A DNA stretch of 64,000 bases from PWQG01 sp050486205. Lineage in GTDB: Bacteria; Pseudomonadota; Gammaproteobacteria; Pseudomonadales; Pseudohongiellaceae. Location of the stretch: positions 62,001-126,000 of the forward strand of contig JBJHCW010000007.1 of the NCBI GenBank assembly GCA_050486205.1. Reading direction: 5' to 3'. Positions within the stretch are counted from its first letter, which is position 1; each line of letters starts with the position of its first letter. Shown here piece after piece: positions 16,481 to 23,933 of this stretch. Position numbers and translations under genes: made by a program. Under the pieces are notes generated by a model, which was not told the origin of the DNA, did not search any database, and saw nothing but the letters and a program-made list of their open reading frames with translations.

Positions 16481-17767
16481 ATGGGCAAGAGTGTAGTGGT
16501 GCTGGGCACACAATGGGGTGACGAGGGCAAGGGCAAGATTGTGGATCTGCTGACCGAACAGGTGGCGGCGGTTGCCCGCTTCCAGGGTGGACACAATGCC
16601 GGACACACCCTGGTGATCAACGGTGAAAAGACTGTGTTACACCTGCTGCCTTCTGGCATTCTGCGGGACAGTGTGACCTGTATCATCGGCAACGGTGTTG
16701 TTCTGTGCCTGACTGCGCTTCTGAAAGAGATCGCGGGACTGGAAGCGCGCGGTGTGCCGGTTCGTGAGCGACTGAAAATCAGCGCAGCCTGTCCGTTGAT
16801 ACTGCCATCCCATATTGCGCTGGACCAGGCGCGCGAGATGCAGCTTGGCAAGGGCAAGATCGGTACCACGGGTCGTGGTATCGGTCCGGCCTATGAAGAC
16901 AAGGTGGGACGCCGCGGTCTGCGCGTGCATGACCTGATGAATGCAGAGCTTTTTGCCCCGAAGCTCAAGGATCTGATGGACTGGCACAATTTTTTGCTGA
17001 CTGAGTACTTCAAGGCAGAGCCAGTGGATTACAGGAGCACACTGGATCAATGTCTGCAGCAGGCCGACGTGATCCGGGCCATGGTGACCGATACCGTGGA
17101 CATGCTGCATCAGCATCGCAAGGCAGGTGACAATATCCTGTTTGAAGGCGCCCAGGGGTCCTTGCTGGACATTGATCATGGCACCTATCCCTTTGTCACC
17201 TCGTCCAATACCACGGCAGGTGGCACCGCCACAGGCAGTGGGTATGGCCCCCTGTACCTGGATTATGTGCTGGGCATCACCAAGGCCTACACCACGCGTG
17301 TGGGTTCCGGACCATTCCCCACCGAGCTGTTTGATGAGGTGGGCGCGCATCTGGCAACGGTAGGCAAGGAAAAGGGTGCCACCACCGGGCGTGACCGACG
17401 CTGTGGCTGGTTTGATGCTGCAGCTGTGCGCCTGGCCATTCGTATCAACAGTGTGTCAGGCATCTGTCTGACAAAACTGGACGTACTGGACGGGCTGGAA
17501 AGCATCAAGGTATGTACCGGGTATGAATCCGATGCCGCCGGTGGCTCCACCAGCGCGTTGGGTTACGAGGGCCTGAAACCAGTCTATGAAACGTTGCCGG
17601 GCTGGTCCGAATCGACCTCCGGTGCCAAAAGCCTTGATCAGTTACCGGCCAATGCGCGTGCCTATATCGAGTACATCGAAAAAGTGATCGAAGCGCCTGT
17701 GGACATCATCTCCACTGGTCCGGACCGCGAAGAGACCATTTTGTTGCGGCATCCCTTCGCCGGTTGA
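16481..17767 (+). CDS. purA: Adenylosuccinate synthetase
   Basis: A 428-residue cytoplasmic enzyme that joins IMP and aspartate using GTP in the first committed step to AMP. Motifs: GTQWGDEGKGKIVD (P-loop), FQGGHNAGHTLV, GNGVV, TTGRGIGPAYEDK, EGAQGSLLDIDHGTYPFVTSSNTTAGG, GATTGRDRRCGWFD, and TKLDVLDGLE with the guanine-binding TKxD. Length and all active-site blocks are normal. It ends the conserved housekeeping block; the antiporter gene follows 30 bp later. Confidence 0.98.
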   Translation: MGKSVVVLGTQWGDEGKGKIVDLLTEQVAAVARFQGGHNAGHTLVINGEKTVLHLLPSGILRDSVTCIIGNGVVLCLTALLKEIAGLEARGVPVRERLKISAACPLILPSHIALDQAREMQLGKGKIGTTGRGIGPAYEDKVGRRGLRVHDLMNAELFAPKLKDLMDWHNFLLTEYFKAEPVDYRSTLDQCLQQADVIRAMVTDTVDMLHQHRKAGDNILFEGAQGSLLDIDHGTYPFVTSSNTTAGGTATGSGYGPLYLDYVLGITKAYTTRVGSGPFPTELFDEVGAHLATVGKEKGATTGRDRRCGWFDAAAVRLAIRINSVSGICLTKLDVLDGLESIKVCTGYESDAAGGSTSALGYEGLKPVYETLPGWSESTSGAKSLDQLPANARAYIEYIEKVIEAPVDIISTGPDREETILLRHPFAG

Positions 17768-17797
17768 AAGCTCTGACAACGTCAAGGACAACCCTGG

Positions 17798-19516
17798 ATG
17801 GATGTGGTTGGTATCAATGGCCTGTTTCTGATTGGCGCGCTGCTGGTAAGTTTCAGCGTGCTCGTCAGTGCCTTATCCGCACGCCTTGGCATTCCTCTGT
17901 TGGTGATCTTCCTGGCCGTGGGCATTCTGGCCGGTGAAGATGGTCTCGGTGGCATCCAGTTCAACGACTATACGGTAGCCTTCTTTGCCAGTAATCTGGC
18001 GCTTGCCATCATTCTGCTCGACGGTGGCATGCGCACCCGTATTGGCACCTTCAAGGTGGCCCTGGGGCCAGCGCTGTCTCTGGCCACTGTGGGTGTGGTA
18101 CTCACTGCCGGACTGACCGGCCTGGTTGCGGCCTGGTTGTTTGATCTCACACTCTGGCAGGGGCTGCTGATCGGGGCCATTGTAGGTTCAACCGACGCCG
18201 CGGCCGTATTTTCCATGCTGGGCCAGCGCCACCTGAACGAGCGGGTGGGGGCAACGCTGGAAATCGAATCCGGCAGTAACGATCCGATGGCCATTTTCCT
18301 GACCGTGGCCATGATCGAGATGTTGCTCAGCGCCGAGCCCGGTTTCAACGCAAACTTCCTGGTGTCCCTGATCCAGCAGTTCAGTCTGGGTGTCCTGTTC
18401 GGTGTGGCCGGCGGCTGGTTGTTGTTGCAACTGATCAATCGCTTTGTGCTGGCCAATGGTCTGTACCCGCTGCTGGCACTCAGTGGCGGTCTGCTGATCT
18501 TTGCTGTGACCAACACGCTGGGTGGCAGCGGTTTCCTGGCCATTTATCTGTGTGGTCTGGTATTGGGCAGTCGCCCCATCCGCAGCCGCAACTCCATTCT
18601 CAGCGTGCTGGACGGTCTGGCCTGGCTGGCCCAGATCGGTATGTTCCTGGTGCTGGGGTTGCTGCTGACGCCGAGTGAGCTGCTTCCCATTGCCATTCCG
18701 GGTCTGGCGTTGGCGCTGTGGATGATCCTGGTCGCGCGCCCGGCGGCGGTGCTCGTGAGTTTGTTGCCCTTCCGTCGGTTCAAGTGGCGGGAGCGCTGGT
18801 TCATCAGCTGGGTCGGGCTACGTGGTGCGGTGCCCATCATTCTGGCGGTATATCCGGTCATGGCCGGTCTGCCTGATGCACAACTGTACTTCAACCTGGC
18901 GTTCTTTGTTGTGCTGGTCTCGCTGCTGGTACAGGGCAGCTCATTGCCCTGGGCAACAAAGCTGGCCCGGGTCAGCGTGCCTTCGCGGCCCCTGCCCATC
19001 ACCCGCACTGGTCTGGAGATCCATCCCACCAGTCAGTGGGAGATGTTCGTGTATCGACTGGGTGCGGAGAAATGGTGCATAGGCAAGGAGCTGCGCCGAC
19101 TCAGGATGCCGGAAGGCACCCGGATTGCGGCGCTGTTCCGCAACGACGAACTGCTGCATCCCACCGGCAGTACACGCCTGCTCGCGGATGACATTCTGTG
19201 CATTGTGGCGCACGAGCACGATCTGCCGGCGCTGGGAACGCTGTTCAGCCAGGAGCCGGAGAAGGACAGCGAACGCTGGTTCTTTGGTGACTTCATACTG
19301 GACGGGGACGCCTTGCTGGGCAATCTTGCGCCGATCTATGGCATGGCTCTGCCCGAAGGTGATCTGGCAGATATGGCCATTGGTGAATACCTCAGCAGGC
19401 GTCTGGGCGGCAAGCCTGTGGTGGGTGACCAGATGGAGTGGCAGGGTTTTGTCTGGACCGTGGCAGCCATGGAGCAGAACAGGGTGACTCGGGTCGGCAT
19501 GAAGCTGGCGCGCTGA
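17798..19516 (+). CDS. nhaP2: K+/H+ antiporter of the CPA1 NhaP2/CvrA type
   Basis: A 572-residue inner-membrane protein. About 12-13 helices occupy residues 1-390; the transport core shows GILAGEDGLGG, NLALAIILLDGGMRT, GAIVGSTDAAAVFSML, ESGSNDPMAIFLT (with the ND pair of cation/proton antiporters) and WVGLRGAVPIILA. The C-terminal part (about 410-480) is a TrkA-C/RCK-C-like regulatory domain, and the last 80 residues resemble a CorC/HlyC transporter-associated domain. This layout is characteristic of NhaP2, which exports K+ and helps survival at high osmolarity or alkaline pH. Ion preference (K+ rather than Na+) is taken from the family. Confidence 0.88.
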   Translation: MDVVGINGLFLIGALLVSFSVLVSALSARLGIPLLVIFLAVGILAGEDGLGGIQFNDYTVAFFASNLALAIILLDGGMRTRIGTFKVALGPALSLATVGVVLTAGLTGLVAAWLFDLTLWQGLLIGAIVGSTDAAAVFSMLGQRHLNERVGATLEIESGSNDPMAIFLTVAMIEMLLSAEPGFNANFLVSLIQQFSLGVLFGVAGGWLLLQLINRFVLANGLYPLLALSGGLLIFAVTNTLGGSGFLAIYLCGLVLGSRPIRSRNSILSVLDGLAWLAQIGMFLVLGLLLTPSELLPIAIPGLALALWMILVARPAAVLVSLLPFRRFKWRERWFISWVGLRGAVPIILAVYPVMAGLPDAQLYFNLAFFVVLVSLLVQGSSLPWATKLARVSVPSRPLPITRTGLEIHPTSQWEMFVYRLGAEKWCIGKELRRLRMPEGTRIAALFRNDELLHPTGSTRLLADDILCIVAHEHDLPALGTLFSQEPEKDSERWFFGDFILDGDALLGNLAPIYGMALPEGDLADMAIGEYLSRRLGGKPVVGDQMEWQGFVWTVAAMEQNRVTRVGMKLAR

Positions 19517-19561
19517 TCAGGTACACTGTCCGGCCGGTAACAAAACAACAAGGAGTCTCCC

Positions 19562-20602
19562 ATGTCTGGTATTCATCGGCCGCTACGCGGCCTGATATCG
19601 TTGCTGTCCGCTGTGTTCGTCAGCTCTGTGTTTGCAGGGCCTGTGTTTGCCAATGAGCCACCCGATGAGCCGCCGGCACACTGGGGGCCGCTGTCTTCCA
19701 CGCTGGAGGAAATTGAGTATCCACATCCGGTCAGTTACATGGATGTGCGCCTGTTTGGCAAGGATGGCAGGCTGGCCTATATGGATGTGGCGCCCACTGG
19801 TGAGTCCAATGGTCAGGTGGCCATGTTGTTCCACGGCATGAACTTCGCCGGTATCGGGTTTACGCCAACCATTGAGGAACTCACCGCTGCCGGGTTCCGT
19901 GTGGTGGTGCCGGACCGTATCGGTTACGGTCGCTCCTCCAAGCTGGATATTCCCTACAATCTGAACATGGTGGTGTCCAATGCCAAGGCGCTGCTGGACC
20001 ATCTTGGTATCGAGCAGACGGCCATTGTGGGTCATTCCATGGGCGGCATGGTGGCGGCCCGGTTCGCCATGATCTATCCCGACACCACCACCCATATGGC
20101 GCTGGTCAACCAGATCGGCATGACCGATCAGCGACTGAACCGGCCGTGGCGTGATATCGAGGACGTGTACCAGAGCGCACTGGGCGCCACCTATCAGTCC
20201 ATGCTGGCAGGCCACATGCGTTACTACAATCTGGGCTGGCGTGATGAGTACCTGGATTTTGTCTACTACCAGTACGGACAGACATTGGGTTCGGAATGGC
20301 CGAAGCTGGCCCGCATTCGTGCCTGGCAGCAGATGATCCTGTACTTTGATCCGGTGGTCTACGACTGGCAGCACATTGACACCAAGTCCATTGTGATTGG
20401 TGGTGCGCTGGACAGGCTGACACCCGGCTTCGAGGATCTGGCACGCATGGTGGCCGAGACACTGCCCAATGCCGAGTTGAGCCTGTATGAAGGCATTGGC
20501 CATAATCCGCATTTTGAATATCCCGATGTGTTTCATGCCGAGTTGATCGAGTTCCTGCGGTCAGATCCGGACGAGCCGGCCAGTACTGACTGGATGAACT
20601 GA
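19562..20602 (+). CDS. Secreted alpha/beta hydrolase
   Basis: A 346-residue protein with AAGGAG just before the ATG and a signal peptide (LISLLSAVFVSSVFAGPVFAN). The hydrolase fold is complete: FHGMNFAG oxyanion region, VVVPDRIGYGRSSK, the nucleophile elbow GHSMGGMVA, a late acid in GGALDRLTPGF, and the catalytic histidine in EGIGHNPHFEYPD. The region between strand 6 and the acid forms a lid rich in aromatic residues (YNLGWRDEYLDFVYYQYG). The substrate is unknown; epoxide-hydrolase- or haloperoxidase-like relatives give no clear call. The gene ends 33 bp before a strong terminator, so it is the last gene of its unit. Confidence 0.85.
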   Translation: MSGIHRPLRGLISLLSAVFVSSVFAGPVFANEPPDEPPAHWGPLSSTLEEIEYPHPVSYMDVRLFGKDGRLAYMDVAPTGESNGQVAMLFHGMNFAGIGFTPTIEELTAAGFRVVVPDRIGYGRSSKLDIPYNLNMVVSNAKALLDHLGIEQTAIVGHSMGGMVAARFAMIYPDTTTHMALVNQIGMTDQRLNRPWRDIEDVYQSALGATYQSMLAGHMRYYNLGWRDEYLDFVYYQYGQTLGSEWPKLARIRAWQQMILYFDPVVYDWQHIDTKSIVIGGALDRLTPGFEDLARMVAETLPNAELSLYEGIGHNPHFEYPDVFHAELIEFLRSDPDEPASTDWMN

Positions 20603-20927
20603 CAGCATCAATTGACTGCAGGGTCTGATCTGGAAACCCGCCGGTACCTGGTGTATCGGCGGGTTTTTTGTGCCTCTGTTGTTCTGTGGTCACTGCTTTC
20701 GGCAGAGCGTTTGTTTTGTGAGATGAACGAGGGGTTAGTTACTTTTATTGTCACGGTGCTTGGGGGAAAGTGTGCATAGCACATGACTGTCTGTTTCAGG
20801 GCGTACCTCAGAATGGCATATTCAAGGTGCCATGTTTAATGTGAATGCATTCAGTTGTGAGCCGGCTCGAAAATGATCGCGCAACAAAAGCATAAGTATA
20901 AATAGAATAAAACCAGGGGAGAGTTAC
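20603..20927 (+). other. Intergenic region upstream of the first TonB receptor
   Basis: This 325-bp stretch has no convincing coding sequence. It begins with the terminator of the hydrolase gene. Further on there is a short inverted repeat TGTGCATAGCACA (20771-20783) that could be an operator, an AT-rich segment with TATAAAT (20897-20903) as a possible -10 without a well-placed -35, and a strong ribosome site GGGGAGAG just before the receptor ATG at 20928. A long 5' leader with regulatory function is possible, but I see no riboswitch core I can name. Confidence 0.5.
20635..20669 (+). terminator. Rho-independent terminator after the alpha/beta hydrolase
   Basis: AACCCGCCG (20635-20643) pairs with CGGCGGGTT (20657-20665), with a 13-base loop and a run of six T residues. 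Confidence 0.8.
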
Positions 20928-23786
20928 ATGCAAAATGGAAACAGCACGGCACCACTTCGTGCGGGCGGAAGACGATTGTTGATAGGCGCCATGGCCCTGT
21001 TCATCGTTCCCCCGTACGCACTTTCACAACAACCTGCAGAAGAGGAAGGCATCGAGGAAGTTGTAGTCACCGGTTCCTTCATTCGTAACAGCCAGTTCAC
21101 TGAGTCCTCGCCCGTCATTGTTATTGGCCAGGACGAGATCTGGGAATCCGGCGCCGCCAATCTCGGTGAGTATCTTCGCGATCTGCCGATGATGGAAAAC
21201 ATCGACACCGTTGCCAATATTCTTTCCGCCCAGGGTGGGCAACAGGACTCCAATGCGTCGCGCATCAATCTGCGTGGTCTGGGCACCCAAAGCACACTGA
21301 CTCTGGTTGACGGACGGCGCGTGGTCAATGACAGCGCCGTGGCGGCGCTGTTGCCGAGCATTGCCCAGCGCTCCATCGAGATTGTCACTGATGGTGGCGC
21401 CGCGCTTTACGGCTCGGACGCGGTGGCCGGCGTAGCCAACCTGATTCCGTATAAGGAATATGAGGGGTTCCGGGCACGTGTCTATCACAAGCGTGACGGC
21501 TGGAGCTCGGACATGGATCGCACCTCGCTCGAGATGATGACCGGTCTGAGTTTCAATGATGTGAACTGGGTGGGTGCCTTCGAGTACAGCGAGCGCACGC
21601 CGCTGTTGGTTCGTGAGCGTCCTCGCCATCTGGAGTATTACCGGCAGGATTCCACCTCCGGCTGGCCCGGTGGTTTCAAGGATTTTGGTCATGTAGGCAC
21701 GGTGGGTGGCAACCAGGTGATGGATCCGGCCTGTGGCACCTTCAATGAGGGGCATACCGATATCAGTCAGCCCGGTTCGTTTCCCAGTGGTGAACCTGCG
21801 TCGCTGTCGCCGCTGTTCAACAGCCCGCGATGTCGTATGTACTATGGTGAGTGGCAGGATTACGGCCGTCAGTCCGAGAGTTACACGCTGTTCAACAATT
21901 TCACCTGGGACGCCACAGACTGGTTGATGCTGGAATTCCAGATGAGCCACAACTACCGCGAATCCAATCTCACCAGTTCGCCCAGCAACGCAGTACTTGC
22001 CCAGCCCAACCTGAACACGCTGCGAATTCCCGCCGAGCATCCGGCCAATACCTTTGACCGGGACCTGCAGCCTACCGGCTGGCGACCCTTTGGCAAGGGC
22101 GGCACGTTGCCAAGTCATGCCAACCGCGATGGTACGGTGAACACTGACTATCGTTATTACTACGATGCCTACAAATTTGGAGGCACCTACGATGTGGGTG
22201 ATACCACATGGGTGGGTGAGACCTGGGTCGGTTATCAGAACACGCGGCGTATGTATGACGGCCACAGCATTTCGCTGAGTCGCATGCAGGCAGCATTGCG
22301 CGGTGAAGGTGGGGAGAGCGGTGATCAGTGGTTCAACCCCTTTGGTTCGTCTGATCCGCGGGCGCCAAACTATGTGGCCGGTGTCACCAGCAATGACCAG
22401 GACCTGGTTGACTGGTTGCACATTCCCATGAAGTATCGCGACCAGCAGGCACGCCTGAAGTATCTGGATGTGGTGTTCAGCGGCGAGGTCATGGAGTTGC
22501 CCAACGGCCGACTGCTGGCGGCTGTGGGTGGGCAGATGCGACACCTGCGAACCTTTGAGTTCCAGGATGAACTGGAACTGGCTCGTGATGATCTGAATTC
22601 CAACATCACCACACCGCTGGATGTGGCGGCAGACCGCGATTCGGGTGTGCGTGCGGTGTTTGGTGAAGTCGAGGTGCCGATTCTGACCAATCTGGGCATC
22701 AAGGCAGCGGTGCGTCATGAGGATTTCCACACACTGGGTTTCCGTACCACCAAGCCGAAAGTCTCGGTGCTCTGGGAGCCACTGGACAATGTTGCGCTGC
22801 GTGCCAGTTACGGTGAGAGTTTCCTTGCCCCCACTGCGCGTCAGTTGCGTCCGGCAGTTCGCGAGACTTGTGTAGAGGTATCAGATGGCACCAGTGATCC
22901 GCTCACGGGGCAGACCCTGGATGGTGTTGAAAGCTGTACCTCGGGTAACCCGAACGTCGGCGCTGAAGAATCGCGTATTTTCAATGTGGGTGTCAGTTGG
23001 CTTCCCACAGACAATCTGAGCATTGATATTGATTATCAGGAAATCAAGTACTACGACAAGATTGGTACGCTGATTGCCAACGAAGTGGCTCGACTGGATT
23101 ACAACACCTTCCTGGCCAACAGCAGCTTCACGGCGGAAACCTACGATCACACCAACCCGGACCATGTGGCTGAAGCACTTGCCTACCTGGCTGCCAATCC
23201 CAATCCGTTGGTACAGCGCAACGAGGAGGGTTTCATAGAAGCGGTGATCCGTGCGCCGATCAACCAGTCCAGCCAGTGGGTGGAAGGGTTTGATGTGCGT
23301 ATGCGCTACAGCTTCGACTGGCAGGACTACGGACGGTTCTCAGCCACACTGGCCGGTAACTACTACACACGTTGGGAGTATCAGCAGAACGAGCGTGAGG
23401 CGCCGGTGGACGCACTGGGGCGGCAGAACGCCAACACCGGTTTTGCGCCACCGCTGTCCAAGTACAAGGGCAACCTGAACCTGGCCTGGATGCGCAACAA
23501 CCAGAGTGCGGCCATCATCACGCGTTATCAGGATTCCATGGTTTTTGACCAGACCGGTCTGACACTGGGTTTTGATGCGCCGGAAACCATCCGTGCCATC
23601 ACCAAGGTGGATGCCCGGTACTCGCATCGCTTCACGGCCTTTGATGCCAACACCCGCCTGACCGTGGGTATCACCAACCTGTTTGATCGTCAGGCGCAGA
23701 GGCTACCGCAGTACGGTGGGCTTGAGACACGGATTGATGATCCATTTGGTCGTGAGTTCTACATGTCACTGGATGTGGAATTCTAG
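20928..23786 (+). CDS. TonB-dependent outer-membrane receptor
   Basis: A 952-residue receptor. After a signal peptide (LLIGAMALFIVPPYALSQ) comes a TonB box-like EEVVVTGS, then the plug domain (PVIVIGQDEIWESGAANLGEYLRDLP, NASRINLRGLGTQSTLTLVDGRRVV, IEIVTDGGAALYGSDAVAGVANLI), followed by a long 22-strand barrel that ends in the aromatic FYMSLDVEF expected for outer-membrane insertion. The late TNLFDRQAQRLPQYGG block is typical of receptors annotated as oligosaccharide or generic TonB receptors (the OMR/Oar-like group). The ligand is unknown; no neighbouring enzyme clearly points to a substrate. It is monocistronic, flanked by terminators on both sides. Confidence 0.93.
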   Translation: MQNGNSTAPLRAGGRRLLIGAMALFIVPPYALSQQPAEEEGIEEVVVTGSFIRNSQFTESSPVIVIGQDEIWESGAANLGEYLRDLPMMENIDTVANILSAQGGQQDSNASRINLRGLGTQSTLTLVDGRRVVNDSAVAALLPSIAQRSIEIVTDGGAALYGSDAVAGVANLIPYKEYEGFRARVYHKRDGWSSDMDRTSLEMMTGLSFNDVNWVGAFEYSERTPLLVRERPRHLEYYRQDSTSGWPGGFKDFGHVGTVGGNQVMDPACGTFNEGHTDISQPGSFPSGEPASLSPLFNSPRCRMYYGEWQDYGRQSESYTLFNNFTWDATDWLMLEFQMSHNYRESNLTSSPSNAVLAQPNLNTLRIPAEHPANTFDRDLQPTGWRPFGKGGTLPSHANRDGTVNTDYRYYYDAYKFGGTYDVGDTTWVGETWVGYQNTRRMYDGHSISLSRMQAALRGEGGESGDQWFNPFGSSDPRAPNYVAGVTSNDQDLVDWLHIPMKYRDQQARLKYLDVVFSGEVMELPNGRLLAAVGGQMRHLRTFEFQDELELARDDLNSNITTPLDVAADRDSGVRAVFGEVEVPILTNLGIKAAVRHEDFHTLGFRTTKPKVSVLWEPLDNVALRASYGESFLAPTARQLRPAVRETCVEVSDGTSDPLTGQTLDGVESCTSGNPNVGAEESRIFNVGVSWLPTDNLSIDIDYQEIKYYDKIGTLIANEVARLDYNTFLANSSFTAETYDHTNPDHVAEALAYLAANPNPLVQRNEEGFIEAVIRAPINQSSQWVEGFDVRMRYSFDWQDYGRFSATLAGNYYTRWEYQQNEREAPVDALGRQNANTGFAPPLSKYKGNLNLAWMRNNQSAAIITRYQDSMVFDQTGLTLGFDAPETIRAITKVDARYSHRFTAFDANTRLTVGITNLFDRQAQRLPQYGGLETRIDDPFGREFYMSLDVEF

Positions 23787-23820
23787 GGGTTCTCCAGGCA
23801 CAAGGTCTGGGTAATCGGGA

Positions 23821-23846
23821 AAGGGCTGCTTGGGCAGCCCTTTTTT
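23821..23846 (+). terminator. Rho-independent terminator after the TonB receptor
   Basis: AAGGGCTGC pairs with GCAGCCCTT around a TTGG loop, followed by a T run. It lies 35 bp after the receptor stop codon. Confidence 0.88.
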
Positions 23847-23867
23847 ATTGGGCTGGCGAGTGGTGAT

Positions 23868-23896
23868 TTCATATGCACGCCGTGAAGGGCTAGAAT
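23868..23896 (+). promoter_or_regulatory. Sigma70-type promoter for maeB
   Basis: TTCATA (23868-23873) and TAGAAT (23891-23896) are separated by 17 bp; the second box is a five-of-six match. The start site would be about 30 bp before the maeB ATG, and the upstream terminator isolates this promoter from the receptor gene. Confidence 0.5.
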
Positions 23897-23933
23897 ATGG
23901 CACACGCCACTCAATACGCAGGATGCCACCTAC

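Noticed and set aside
14946..16511. 521-codon open frame on the minus strand
   Set aside because: It is antisense to hisZ and crosses into purA; long shadow frames are expected in GC-rich DNA, and no motif is visible.
20603..20927. Riboswitch in the 5' leader of the TonB receptor
   Set aside because: No cobalamin-box or other recognisable aptamer core could be found; only a short inverted repeat is present.
21024..22730. 568-codon open frame on the minus strand
   Set aside because: It is entirely antisense to the TonB receptor, whose plug and barrel motifs are unmistakable.
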